From Stenotrophomonas sp. UBA7346 (lineage in GTDB: Bacteria; Pseudomonadota; Gammaproteobacteria; Xanthomonadales; Xanthomonadaceae): a DNA stretch of 64,000 nucleotides. Both the position numbers and the translations under genes were made by a program. Each line of letters opens with the position of its first letter. Positions within the stretch are counted from its first letter, which is position 1. The stretch spans positions 871-64,870 of the forward strand of contig DKPB01000001.1 of the NCBI GenBank assembly GCA_002471015.1, in the 5' to 3' direction. Positions 1 to 8,843 of this stretch are shown piece after piece. The notes under the pieces are model-generated. The model had not been told where the DNA came from. It saw nothing but the letters and a program-made list of their open reading frames with translations, and ran no database searches.

Positions 1-1217
1 TGATGGAAAAGGTGCTGCCGCAGCTGGATGCGGTGATCAAGCCCAGCGCCGAGGAAACCCTGTTCTGGGGGCCGATCAGGAACCTGCCAGCTGATTTCTC
101 CGAAGAGGACAAGGCCCGCCTGACCGCCGAATACAAGCGCATGATCGAGTACCGGATCATTCCGGCCTACCGCTCGCTGCGCGGCTTCATCGCCACCGAA
201 TACATGGCTGCCGCACGCACCACCGATGGCATGGGCGCACTGCCCAATGGCCAGGCCTGGTACGCCCACAATGTGGCCACCAGCACCACCCCTGACCGCA
301 CCCCCGCCGAGATCCACGCCCTGGGCGAGCAGGAGGTAAAGGACCTGCAGGCGCGCATCACCGCGCTGATGAAACAGGCCAGGATCCGTGGCTCGATGCA
401 GAAGGCATTCACCACGATGCGCAGCGACCGCCAGTTCACTTTCCGCGATCCCGACGCCCTGCTGGCCCAATACACCAGCGTCGGACAGCGGGTGCAGGCG
501 GTGGTACCCACCCTGTTCAACGAGCAGCCCAAGGCCAAGCTGGAGATCAAGGCGGTGGAACCGGAGCGTGCGGCCACCACCAGCGCTGCCAGCTACCAAC
601 CAGGCAGCGCCGACGGCCAGCAGCCCGGCGTGCTCTACATCAACACCGGCGACCTGCCCTCGCGCAAACGCTGGTCGGTGACCATGCAATATCTGCATGA
701 AGCCATCCCTGGCCACCACTACCAGCTCGGCGCGCAACAGGAACTCACCGCCTTGCCCCGCTTCCGTCGCCTGGGTGGTGACGTGGCCTTCGTCGAAGGC
801 TGGGGCCTGTATGCCGAATCGCTGGGGCAGGAACTTGGCCTGTATTCCGACCCCTATGATCAGTTGGGCTACCTGCAGACGACCTTGTTGCGGACCGTGC
901 GCCTGGTGGCCGACACCGGCCTCAATGCCGCTGGCTGGAGCCGCCAGCAGGCCATCGACTACATGGTAGCCAATGCCGACATCCCGGCTGCCGATGCGGC
1001 TGCCGAAGTTGAGCGCTTCATGGCCTTGCCCGGGCAGACGCTGGCCTACCGCGTCGGCGAGATCAAGATCCGCCTGCTGCGCGACAAGGTCAAGGCGGAG
1101 CTCGGCGAACGCTTCGATCCGCGCGAATTCCATCACGAAATCCTCAAGGACGGGTCCATGCCGCTGGACATCCTTGAGGCCAAGGTCGACCGTTGGATCG
1201 CCAGCAAGAAAGCCTGA
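1..1217 (+). CDS. DUF885 family metallopeptidase-like protein, C-terminal part
   Basis: The gene runs in from the left edge; only about the last 404 residues are visible, whereas DUF885 proteins are usually near 600. The ATG at position 3 is probably internal. The key visible motif is LHEAIPGHHYQ around fragment residue 233, the HE..(P)GHH signature expected to bind zinc in this family, followed by an FVEGWGLYAE block with a conserved Glu. Members are predicted peptidases, usually secreted; the signal peptide would lie outside the window. The next gene, a secreted serine hydrolase, starts 20 bp after the stop, so the two may be co-transcribed. The family call is firm; substrate unknown. Confidence 0.9.
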   Translation, partial: MEKVLPQLDAVIKPSAEETLFWGPIRNLPADFSEEDKARLTAEYKRMIEYRIIPAYRSLRGFIATEYMAAARTTDGMGALPNGQAWYAHNVATSTTPDRTPAEIHALGEQEVKDLQARITALMKQARIRGSMQKAFTTMRSDRQFTFRDPDALLAQYTSVGQRVQAVVPTLFNEQPKAKLEIKAVEPERAATTSAASYQPGSADGQQPGVLYINTGDLPSRKRWSVTMQYLHEAIPGHHYQLGAQQELTALPRFRRLGGDVAFVEGWGLYAESLGQELGLYSDPYDQLGYLQTTLLRTVRLVADTGLNAAGWSRQQAIDYMVANADIPAADAAAEVERFMALPGQTLAYRVGEIKIRLLRDKVKAELGERFDPREFHHEILKDGSMPLDILEAKVDRWIASKKA

Positions 1218-1237
1218 CCACCCGCCAAGGAGCCACC

Positions 1238-2308
1238 ATGCAGCGCTGGACATCCCGACTTGCCCTGATGTGCCTGTTCGCGTGTTCCAGCATTGCCGCA
1301 GCCGCTCCACCGGCTGCGCCGGACGCTGGCGTGGACGCCTTGATGCAGCGCTATGACGGCCAGGTGCCCGGCGCCTCGGTGCTGGTGCTCAAGGATGGCC
1401 AGCCTGCCTTCCGTCGCGGCTACGGGCTGGCCGTAGTGGAGGACAGCACCCCGGTTACCCCGGCCAGCAACTTCCGCCTGGCCTCGGTGAGCAAGCAGTT
1501 CACCGCCGCGGCCATCCTGCTGCTGGTCGAGGACGGCAAGCTGGGCATCGATGACCCGCTGAAGAAATGGCTGCCCAGCCTGCCTGCGGTGGCCGACACG
1601 ATGACGCTGCGGCAGCTGCTCAGCCACACCAGTGGCCTGCTCGATTACGAAGAACTGATGGACCCGGCCGACACCCGCCAGGTCCATGACGCCGACGTGC
1701 TGCAGCTGCTGCAGAAAGAGAACCGGACGTACTTCACGCCCGGCAGTGACTACCGTTACAGCAATAGCGGCTATGCCTTGCTTGCGCTGGTGGTAGGCAA
1801 GGCCTCGGGCAGCGACTTCGCCAGCTTCCTGCGCCAGCGCATCTTCCTGCCGCTGGGCATGACCAACACCTTCGCCCACCAGGATGGCGTGGACGAAGTG
1901 CCCCACCGCGCCTATGGCTACAGCCAGATCGAAGGCCGCTGGCAGCGCACCGACCAGAGCACCACCAGTGCCGTGCTCGGCGATGGCGGCATCTACTCCT
2001 CCATCGACGATCTCGCCAAATGGGACGCAGCGCTGTACGACGAGCGCCTGCTGAAGGCCGCGTCGCTGAAGCAGGCCTTCAGCCCGGCAACGAAAACCAC
2101 CGAACCCGATGTGCCGTTCTATGGCTTCGGCTGGCGCATCAACGGCGATGCGCTGTGGCATAGCGGCGAGAGCATCGGCTTCCGCAATGTGATCGTGCGC
2201 TATCCCAAACAACAGCTGACGGTGATCGTGCTGAGCAACCGCAACGAGCCCGAACCCTATCCGCTGGCCATCGACATCGCCCGCCGCTGGCTGGATGCGG
2301 CGCGATGA
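1238..2308 (+). CDS. Class C beta-lactamase-fold serine hydrolase, secreted
   Basis: A 356-residue protein with an N-terminal signal peptide (hydrophobic stretch ending near the AAAAP at residues 20-24). The three motifs of the class C beta-lactamase / D-Ala-D-Ala peptidase fold are visible: Ser83-Val-Ser-Lys86 (nucleophile and general base), Tyr174-Ser-Asn176, and His308-Ser-Gly310. Such proteins are usually esterases or peptidases acting on D-amino-acid or cell-wall-like substrates rather than true beta-lactamases. The ATG at 1238 is preferred over an upstream in-frame start because AAGGAG lies just upstream and it gives a clean signal peptide. Its stop overlaps the next gene's ATG by 4 bp, implying translational coupling. 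Confidence 0.92.
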   Translation: MQRWTSRLALMCLFACSSIAAAAPPAAPDAGVDALMQRYDGQVPGASVLVLKDGQPAFRRGYGLAVVEDSTPVTPASNFRLASVSKQFTAAAILLLVEDGKLGIDDPLKKWLPSLPAVADTMTLRQLLSHTSGLLDYEELMDPADTRQVHDADVLQLLQKENRTYFTPGSDYRYSNSGYALLALVVGKASGSDFASFLRQRIFLPLGMTNTFAHQDGVDEVPHRAYGYSQIEGRWQRTDQSTTSAVLGDGGIYSSIDDLAKWDAALYDERLLKAASLKQAFSPATKTTEPDVPFYGFGWRINGDALWHSGESIGFRNVIVRYPKQQLTVIVLSNRNEPEPYPLAIDIARRWLDAAR

Positions 2309-2700
2309 GGCTGCTCGGCATCCACCATGTGGCGGTGATCGCCTCGGATTACGCGCGCTCGCGCGACTTCTACGTGCGCATCCTCGGGCTGGCGGTCATT
2401 GCCGAAAATTACCGCGACGCGCGTGACTCCTGGAAGCTGGACCTGCGCCTGCCCGATGACAGCCAATTGGAATTGTTCTCCTTCCCGAACCCTCCCGCAC
2501 GCCCCAGCCGCCCGGAAGCCTGCGGCCTGCGCCACCTGGCATTCCGCGTAACCGACTTGGACGCGATGGTCGCCCACCTGCAGCGCGAAGGCGTGGCCTG
2601 CGAGCCGATACGCGTGGACGAATTCACCGGCAGCCGCTTCACCTTCTTCGCCGACCCCGACGACCTGCCGCTGGAACTCTACGAGGCCCCAGCCCGGTAG
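2305..2700 (+). CDS. VOC family (glyoxalase/bleomycin-resistance fold) protein
   Basis: A compact 131-residue single VOC domain. The N-terminal IHHVAVIASDYARSRDFY block is the first beta-alpha-beta-beta-beta module with its metal-binding His; a second module contains RHLAFRV and ends with ADPDDLPLELYE, supplying the C-terminal Glu. It resembles the YaeR/GloA2-like subgroup. The start overlaps the preceding hydrolase stop (ATGA). The stop codon TAG is part of the GTAG that opens a SMAG-like palindrome, so the repeat supplies the gene's end. The substrate cannot be deduced; a lyase, isomerase or dioxygenase activity is possible. Confidence 0.9.
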   Translation: MRLLGIHHVAVIASDYARSRDFYVRILGLAVIAENYRDARDSWKLDLRLPDDSQLELFSFPNPPARPSRPEACGLRHLAFRVTDLDAMVAHLQREGVACEPIRVDEFTGSRFTFFADPDDLPLELYEAPAR

Positions 2701-3165
2701 TGCCGAGCTATGCTCGGCTGGGGCTTTCCTGGCAACACATCCGCGCCTCAGATTGTGGGAGCGGCGTAAGCCGCGAAGCCAAAGCAAGATCAGAAGCGAT
2801 GGAGCCAACCCCTCCCCAACCCTCCCCTACGCCTACGGCGGAAGGGAGGGAGCGTAGGACCATGCTCGGCAGGGGCTTTCCTGGCAACACATCAGCGCCT
2901 CAGATTGTGGGAGAGGCGCAAGCCGCGAAGCCAAAGCAAGATCAACAGCGATAGAGCCAACCCCTCCCCAACCCTCCCCTACGCCTACGGCGCAAGGGAG
3001 GGAGCGTAGGACCATGCTCGGCAGGGGCTTTCCCGGCAACACATCAGCGCCTCAGATTGCGGAGCGGCGTAAGCCGCGACGCCACTGCAACACCGGAAGC
3101 GATAGAACTTACCCCTCCCCAACCCTCTCCTTGGCCTACGGCCAAAGGGAGGGCGCAACAAGTCA
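2697..3165. repeat. Three tandem 152-bp composite intergenic repeats
   Basis: The sequence repeats with a period of exactly 152 bp: the TGCTCGGC anchor occurs at 2711, 2863 and 3015. Each unit contains three hairpin-type elements in the same order: a SMAG-like palindrome (ATGCTCGGC...GGGGCTTTCC), a GGAGCGGCGTAAGCCGCGAAG hairpin, and an AACCCCTCCCCAACCCT element ending in GGAGGG. Copies 1 and 2 are very similar and copy 3 has diverged, mostly in its second half. This fills nearly all of the 570-bp gap between the VOC gene and the ABC transporter operon. I see no gene here. Confidence 0.93.
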
Positions 3166-3273
3166 CATTCCGCCCCTGGCCACGTCCCTGGTCCTAATGA
3201 CTTCCGGCGCATTGTCGCCGGCCCGGCCGTGGCGGAAGGTTGCGGTCATCATCCAAGGAGAGGTTGGGTTCCC

Positions 3274-4167
3274 ATGCTGCAGATCCGTGGTCTGTCGAAA
3301 ACCTACGCCAATGGCGTACATGCACTGAAAAATGTCGATCTCGACATTCCCCGCGGCATGTTCGGCCTGCTCGGTCCCAATGGTGCCGGCAAGTCCTCAC
3401 TGATGCGCACCCTGGCCACCCTGCAGGAGGCCGACTCCGGCAGCGCCACCTTGGCCACCGCCGATGGGGCCAGCATCGACGTGCTGCGCGACAAGGATGC
3501 GCTGCGCCGCAAGCTCGGCTACCTGCCACAGGACTTCGGCGTCTACCCCAAGGTCAGCGCACTCGACCTGCTCGACCATTTCGCCGTACTGAAGGGCCTG
3601 ACCGCGCGCAAACAACGCAAGGAAGTGGTCGAAGCCCTGCTGCAGCAGGTCAATCTGTGGGACGCACGCAAGCGCAAGCTCGGTACCTATTCCGGTGGCA
3701 TGCGTCAACGCTTCGGCATTGCCCAGGCCCTGCTCGGAAACCCGCAGCTGGTGATCGTCGACGAACCGACCGCCGGCCTGGACCCGGAAGAGCGCAACCG
3801 CTTCCTCAACCTGTTGGCCGAGATCGGCGAGAACGTGGCGGTGATCCTGTCCACGCACATCGTCGAGGACGTCACCGACCTGTGCCCGACCATGGCCATC
3901 ATGAACAAGGGGGAGGTGCTGCTGACCGGGCGCCCTGCAGATGCCATCAATGCATTGCAGTCGCAGGTCTGGCGCAAGCAGGTGGTCAAGGCCGCGCTGC
4001 CTGATTACGAAAGCCGTTTCACCGTACTGTCGACCCGACTGGTGGGTGGCCACCCGGTGATCCACGTATTCGCCGACAACTGCCCTGAAGCAGGCTTCGA
4101 ACCGGTAGCACCGGGCCTGGAGGACGTCTACTTCCAGCGCCTGCGCCTGCAGGCGCAGGCCGCCTGA
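3274..4167 (+). CDS. ABC transporter ATP-binding protein
   Basis: A 297-residue nucleotide-binding subunit. Walker A is GPNGAGKSS (Gly34-Ser42, Lys40), the signature is YSGGMRQR (around Ser140), Walker B is LVIVDEPTAGLD (Asp163, Glu164) and the H-loop His is His195. The sequence is of the CcmA/ABC-2 exporter type. The start at 3274 is chosen because AAGGAGAGG sits about 10 bp upstream; an in-frame start 45 bp earlier lacks support. It lies 11 bp before a permease/peptidase fusion and almost certainly powers it. The preceding gap is the 152-bp repeat array, so the operon probably has its own promoter near 3170-3250. Confidence 0.94.
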   Translation: MLQIRGLSKTYANGVHALKNVDLDIPRGMFGLLGPNGAGKSSLMRTLATLQEADSGSATLATADGASIDVLRDKDALRRKLGYLPQDFGVYPKVSALDLLDHFAVLKGLTARKQRKEVVEALLQQVNLWDARKRKLGTYSGGMRQRFGIAQALLGNPQLVIVDEPTAGLDPEERNRFLNLLAEIGENVAVILSTHIVEDVTDLCPTMAIMNKGEVLLTGRPADAINALQSQVWRKQVVKAALPDYESRFTVLSTRLVGGHPVIHVFADNCPEAGFEPVAPGLEDVYFQRLRLQAQAA

Positions 4168-4178
4168 CGGAGACGACC

Positions 4179-7100
4179 ATGACCCTCGCCTTCCTGCGCT
4201 TCGAGCTGCGTGAGCAGCTGCGTTCCCCCTTGCTGTGGCTGCTTGCGGTGCTGTTTGCCCTGCTTGCCTTCGGCGCCGCCTCCAGCGACGCTGTCCAGAT
4301 CGGCGGTGGCATCGGCAACGTGCACCGCAATGCACCGTCGGTGATCGCCAGCTTCATGACCTACTTCACCCTGATCGGGTTGCTAGTGGTCACCTTGTTC
4401 GTCAGCAACGCTTTGCTGCGTGACTTCGAACTCGGCACCTCGGAGCTGGTGTTCTCCAGCCCGATCAAGCGCCGTGACTACCTGCTTGGGCGGCTTGGCG
4501 CGGCGCTGCTGGCCAGCCTGCTGATGTACGTGATCATCGGCATCGGGTTGTTCATCGCCCAGTTCATGCCGTGGATCGATGCGGCACGGCTGGGGCCGGT
4601 ATCACTACGGCCTTATCTGTGGTCGTTCGCGTTCATGGTGCTGCCGAACGTGCTGTTCACCACCGCCCTGCTGTCCGTGCTGGCGGTTACCACCCGCAAC
4701 ATCCTGTGGGTCTATATCGGCGTCATTGTGTTTTTCGTGCTGTACGGCGTCAGCCGCGCCCTGCTGGCCGACATCGACAACATGCGCATTGCCTCGCTGC
4801 TCGATCCACTGGGCATGCGCGCGATGAGCCATGCAACACGCTACTGGTCGGCCGAGGAGCGCAACACCGGCCTGCCTGCGTTCACCGGTTACTTGCTGGA
4901 GAACCGCGTGCTGTGGCTGGCGGTGACCGGCGCGTTGTTCACCGCGACGTTCGCCCTGTTCCGCACCGAGCGCAGCGGCACCGGCCGCAAGCGGGGCAGG
5001 AAGGTGGCCAGCGCCACTACCATCGACGGCAAGCGCAGCAATGTCATTGCCCCCAAGGTCACGCCGGACTTCAACGCTGCCACTGGTTGGCGACAGCTGC
5101 TGCGCCAGGTCGGGTTCGATGCGCTGGGCGTGTTCCGCAGTGCGCCGTTCCTGGTGTTGCTGGTGTTGGGCATGGCCAACTTCATTCCCAGCGCCCTGCA
5201 CCGTCAGACCATGTACGGCACGCCCAGCTGGCCGGTGACCTCGCAGATGCTGGAGGCCTTGCAGGGCAGCTTCAGCTTCCTGCTGATCATCATCGTGCTG
5301 TTCTATGCCGGCGAGCTGGTGTGGCGTGAACGCAGCGCGCGCATCGCCGGCATCAGCGACGCCATGCCGGTGCCGAACTGGGTGCCGCTGCTGGGCAAGT
5401 TCCTCACCCTGATCGCGGTGGTGTTCGCGTTCCAGGCCGTCGGCGGGCTTACCGCCATCGCCATCCAGCTGAGCAAGGGCTACACCCAGATCGAGCCGCT
5501 GCTGTACTTCAAGACACTCGCGCTGGACTCGGTGGTCTACATCCTGATGGGCGGCATGGCTTTGGTGCTGCAGGTACTGAGCAACAACAAGTTCATGGGT
5601 TATGCGCTGCTGATCCTGTTGCTGATCGGCCAATCGGTGCTGGGCATGCTCGACTACACCCAGAACCTGTACAACTTCGGCAGCTGGCCGATCGCCCCGT
5701 ATTCGGACATGAATGGTTACGGTCACTTCCTGACCGGACAGCTGGCCTTCCAGGGCTACTGGACGCTGTTCCTGCTGGTATTGCTGCTGCTGTGCGCCGC
5801 CCTGTGGGTGCGCGGCGTGGACTCGGGCTGGCGGCAGCGCCTGCGCCTGGCCAGGCAGCGCCTGCGCGGCCCGCTGGGAGCCGGTCTGGCGGCGGCGGTG
5901 CTGGCCTTCATCGCCTGTGGCGGCTGGCTGTACTGGAACACCAACATCCGCAATGAATTTGTCTCACCGGACCAGCAGCTCGATCTCCAGGCCCGCTACG
6001 AGCGCGACTACCGCAAGTACAAGGACCTGCCGCAGCCGCGCATCATCGCCATCGACAACAACGTCGACCTGCACCCGGAAACCCAGACCGTGCGGATCGA
6101 CGGCGTCTACCGCGTGCGCAATACCCATGTGACCGCCATCCCCGACATCCACGTCGCGATGGGCGATGACAAGACCCTGGCCAGCATCGAAATGGGCGGC
6201 GCCAAGCTGACCACCCACGATGAGGAGCTTGGCTACCGCATCTACCACCTGGATGTCCCCATGGCGCCAGGCGAGGAACGCGACGTCCGCTTCACTGTCG
6301 ACATCCACCCCAACGGCATCACCGCCGACCAGGCACAGACCCGGATCGTCGACAACGGCAGCTTCTTCAACAGCCGTGTGCTGCCGGCCTTCGGCTACGA
6401 CAGCGGCGCGGAGATCAGCGACCGCAACGAGCGCCGCAAACGTGACCTCGGCGAACCGACGCGCATGCCAAAGCTGGAGGATGAAGCCGCACGCGCCAAC
6501 ACCTATATCTCCAACGATTCGGACTGGCTGGATTTCCGCAGCACCGTCTGCACCGCACCGGACCAGATCGCCTTGGCACCGGGTTACCTGCAGAAGGAGT
6601 TTGAACGCGATGGCCGCCGCTGCTTCAGCTACGCCATGGACCGGCCGATGCTGAACTTCTACGCCTATCTGTCGGCACGCTGGACAGTGAAGAAGGCCAC
6701 GTACAAAGACATCCCGATCGAGATCTATTACGACGCCAAGCATCCGTACAACGTGGACCGGATGATCGAAGGTGTGCAGAAGTCACTGGCTTATTACGAA
6801 GCCAACTTCAGCCCGTACCAGCACAAGCAGGTGCGCATCATCGAGTTCCCCGGCTACCAGTCCTTCGCGCAGAGCTTTGCCAACACCATCCCGTACTCCG
6901 AGTCGATCGGTTTCATCGCCGACCTGCGTGACAAGGATGATGTCGACTACGTGTTCTACGTCACCGCGCACGAAGTGGCGCACCAGTGGTGGGCGCACCA
7001 GGTGATCGGTGCCAATGTGCAGGGAGCCACCGTTCTGTCGGAATCGCTGTCGCAGTACTCGGCACTGATGGTGATGGAGAAGGAATACGGACGCGGCCAT

Positions 7101-7757
7101 ATGCGCCAGTTCCTGAAGGATGAGCTGGACCGCTATCTCTCGGGCCGCGGTGGCGAAGATGTCGAAGAACTGCCGCTGTATCGGGTGGAGAACCAGCAGT
7201 ACATCCATTACCAGAAGGGTTCGCTGGTGTTCTATCGCCTGCGCGAGGAGATGGGCGAGGACGCATTGAATCGTGCCCTGTCCCGCTTCATCCAGGCCAA
7301 GGCCTTCCAGCAACCGCCGTACACTACCTCGGCCGAACTGCTGGAGTTCATCCGCGCAGAAGCCAAGCCCGAGCAGCAGGGGCTGATCACCGACCTGTTC
7401 GAGAAGATCAGCTTCTACGACAACCGCGTGGTCGAAGCCAACGCCAGGAAACGAGCGGACGGCCGCTACGACGTGACCCTGCAACTGCACGCCGACAAGC
7501 GTTATGCCGACGGCATGGGCAAGGAGACCGCAGGCACGCTGAACGACTGGATCGAGGTCGGCGTGTTCGCCAAGGGGGCTTCCGGCAAGGAACGCGATGA
7601 AAAAGTGCTGTACCTGCAGCGCCACCACATCACCGCAGCGGCGCCCAGCATCACCGTCACCGTGGACCAGAAACCCGATGAGGCCGGCTTCGACCCGTAC
7701 AACAAGCTGATCGACAGGGTTTCGGCAGACAACCGCAAGCGGGTGACGGTGCAGTAA
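4179..7757 (+). CDS. ABC-2 type permease fused to an M1 family aminopeptidase
   Basis: A 1192-residue fusion. The N-terminal half (about 1-590) has many hydrophobic segments in two ABC-2 permease-like blocks, with the last membrane segment near residues 565-585. The C-terminal half (about 600-1192) is an M1 peptidase domain with the zinc motif H931-E-V-A-H935, a third-ligand Glu955 in VLSESLSQY, and a downstream YQKGSLVFYRL block typical of M1 enzymes. The peptidase domain follows the last membrane helix and would face the periplasm if the usual topology holds. The ATPase gene lies directly upstream, and GGAGACG precedes the ATG. This architecture is known in Bacteroidetes and Xanthomonads, but its substrate is not established. 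There is no frameshift. Confidence 0.93.
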   Translation: MTLAFLRFELREQLRSPLLWLLAVLFALLAFGAASSDAVQIGGGIGNVHRNAPSVIASFMTYFTLIGLLVVTLFVSNALLRDFELGTSELVFSSPIKRRDYLLGRLGAALLASLLMYVIIGIGLFIAQFMPWIDAARLGPVSLRPYLWSFAFMVLPNVLFTTALLSVLAVTTRNILWVYIGVIVFFVLYGVSRALLADIDNMRIASLLDPLGMRAMSHATRYWSAEERNTGLPAFTGYLLENRVLWLAVTGALFTATFALFRTERSGTGRKRGRKVASATTIDGKRSNVIAPKVTPDFNAATGWRQLLRQVGFDALGVFRSAPFLVLLVLGMANFIPSALHRQTMYGTPSWPVTSQMLEALQGSFSFLLIIIVLFYAGELVWRERSARIAGISDAMPVPNWVPLLGKFLTLIAVVFAFQAVGGLTAIAIQLSKGYTQIEPLLYFKTLALDSVVYILMGGMALVLQVLSNNKFMGYALLILLLIGQSVLGMLDYTQNLYNFGSWPIAPYSDMNGYGHFLTGQLAFQGYWTLFLLVLLLLCAALWVRGVDSGWRQRLRLARQRLRGPLGAGLAAAVLAFIACGGWLYWNTNIRNEFVSPDQQLDLQARYERDYRKYKDLPQPRIIAIDNNVDLHPETQTVRIDGVYRVRNTHVTAIPDIHVAMGDDKTLASIEMGGAKLTTHDEELGYRIYHLDVPMAPGEERDVRFTVDIHPNGITADQAQTRIVDNGSFFNSRVLPAFGYDSGAEISDRNERRKRDLGEPTRMPKLEDEAARANTYISNDSDWLDFRSTVCTAPDQIALAPGYLQKEFERDGRRCFSYAMDRPMLNFYAYLSARWTVKKATYKDIPIEIYYDAKHPYNVDRMIEGVQKSLAYYEANFSPYQHKQVRIIEFPGYQSFAQSFANTIPYSESIGFIADLRDKDDVDYVFYVTAHEVAHQWWAHQVIGANVQGATVLSESLSQYSALMVMEKEYGRGHMRQFLKDELDRYLSGRGGEDVEELPLYRVENQQYIHYQKGSLVFYRLREEMGEDALNRALSRFIQAKAFQQPPYTTSAELLEFIRAEAKPEQQGLITDLFEKISFYDNRVVEANARKRADGRYDVTLQLHADKRYADGMGKETAGTLNDWIEVGVFAKGASGKERDEKVLYLQRHHITAAAPSITVTVDQKPDEAGFDPYNKLIDRVSADNRKRVTVQ

Positions 7758-7783
7758 GCGACATTCAAGCGACGCCCGGCTTG

Positions 7784-8068
7784 AGCCCCTCTCCCGTTCA
7801 CGGGAGAGGGGTTGGGGTGAGGGCAGCTTTTGAAGCATTGCCAAGAAAGCCCCTGCCGAGCATGGCTCGGCACTACCTCAAAGCCCCTCTCCCGCCTGCG
7901 GGAGAGGGGTTGGGGTGAGGGCAGCTGTTGCGGCACCGCCGGGAAAGCTCCTGCCGAGCATGGCTCGGCACTACAAGCCCCTCTCCCGCGCGGGAGAGGG
8001 GTTGGGGTGAGGGCAGCTGTTGCGGCATTGCCGGGAAAGCCCCTGCCGAGCATGGCTCGGCACTACAG
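7784..8068. repeat. Array of three 92-98 bp hairpin-pair repeats
   Basis: Three consecutive units each contain a CCCCTCTCCC...GGGAGAGGGG hairpin followed by TTGGGGTGAGGGCAGC, then a reverse-oriented SMAG-like palindrome (TGCCGAGCATGGCTCGGCAC, then TAC). The GTTGGGGTGA anchor falls at 7811, 7909 and 8001. The array occupies most of the 420-bp gap after the ABC/M1 gene. Its first hairpin lies about 27 bp after that stop and may also end transcription. No gene is visible in this gap before 8178. Confidence 0.9.
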
Positions 8069-8106
8069 GGCTGCAAAATCTGCTGCACTGCGGATTCCGT
8101 ACGGGA

Positions 8107-8126
8107 CCGAATGCGGTTACATTCGG
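8107..8126. other. Perfect 7-bp inverted repeat upstream of the DUF2147 gene
   Basis: CCGAATG, a six-base loop CGGTTA, then CATTCGG, about 50 bp before the ATG at 8178. It lies where a promoter or 5' leader should be and could be an operator or an RNA hairpin. There is no other evidence for function. Confidence 0.4.
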
Positions 8127-8177
8127 CCCGTAACAGCGCCGCCGGCAGCTGACCAAACCCACCCTGGGAGGGGACAC

Positions 8178-8624
8178 ATGCGTACGACTTTCAAGACCCT
8201 GCTGCTGGCCCTGCCGCTGCTGGCCGCCGGTTTCTCTGCCAGCGCCAGTGACAGCGCCGCCGGCCGCTGGCGTACCATCGACGACGAAACCGGCCGGGTG
8301 AAGTCCATCGTCGAGATCAGCCAGGCCGCCAACGGCACGCTCAGCGGCAAGGTGCTGCAGGTACTGCAGTCCGACCAGGGCCCGCACCCGGTCTGCAACA
8401 AGTGTGAAGGCGCCAACAAGGGCAAGCCGATCGAAGGCATGACCATCCTCTGGAACCTGCGCCCGGACGGCACCAACAAATGGGCCAACGGCACCATCCT
8501 GGACCCGGCCAAGGGCAAGACCTACAGCTCCAAGGTCGCGCTGGTGGACAACGGCCGCAAGCTGGACGTGTCCGGCTGCATCGCCTTCATCTGCCGCACC
8601 CAGACCTGGCAGCGCGACCCGTAA
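8178..8624 (+). CDS. DUF2147 domain secreted protein
   Basis: A 148-residue protein with a clear signal peptide (MRTTFKTLLLALPLLAAGF, cleavage near residues 22-24). The mature part begins AAGRWRTIDDETGRVKSIVEI, the typical opening of DUF2147, an all-beta domain of unknown role found in periplasmic proteins. Four Cys residues in the mature part (two in VCNKC, two in SGCIAFIC) could form disulfides. GGGAGGGG lies just upstream of the ATG at 8178, which is why longer upstream in-frame starts reading through repeat DNA are rejected. It appears monocistronic, flanked by repeats on both sides. Confidence 0.9.
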   Translation: MRTTFKTLLLALPLLAAGFSASASDSAAGRWRTIDDETGRVKSIVEISQAANGTLSGKVLQVLQSDQGPHPVCNKCEGANKGKPIEGMTILWNLRPDGTNKWANGTILDPAKGKTYSSKVALVDNGRKLDVSGCIAFICRTQTWQRDP

Positions 8625-8634
8625 GCCGCTCAAG

Positions 8635-8670
8635 GCCCCTCTCCCACCGGGAGAGGGGTTGGGGTGAGGG
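8635..8670. repeat. CCCCTCTCCC/GGGAGAGGGG hairpin repeat
   Basis: A palindrome with a three-base loop followed by TTGGGGTGAGGG, the same family as in the 7.8-kb array. It lies 10 bp downstream of the DUF2147 stop and may act as a transcription end. Confidence 0.8.
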
Positions 8671-8720
8671 TAAGGCCCAAACTTGCTATTCGTTCCGTCA
8701 GGTCGCCTTGGGGCCCGTAC

Positions 8721-8764
8721 CCTCATCCGCCCCTTCGGGGCACCTTCTCCCGCAGGGAGAAGGG
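8721..8764. repeat. Variant hairpin repeat upstream of metG
   Basis: It contains CCTCATCCGCCCCTTCGGGG and a perfect 9-bp stem CCTTCTCCC / GGGAGAAGG (8743-8763, loop GCA). It is a divergent member of the same hairpin family. It lies 80 bp before the metG start, so it may sit in the metG leader. Confidence 0.7.
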
Positions 8765-8843
8765 AATCAGCAGCCCCGGCCTCCCGGGGCTGCTTCTTTC
8801 CGGCCATGCGATAATCCCCGGTCCCCTGCCGCAAACCATCGCC

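Noticed and set aside
2697..3165. Possible CRISPR array because of regular repeats
   Set aside because: The 152-bp units repeat as a whole; there are no unique spacers between short identical repeats and no cas gene.
8664..8843. N-terminal extension of metG by 60 codons
   Set aside because: It translates hairpin repeat DNA and MetG proteins normally start at the MTRNALVTNALPYANGP block.
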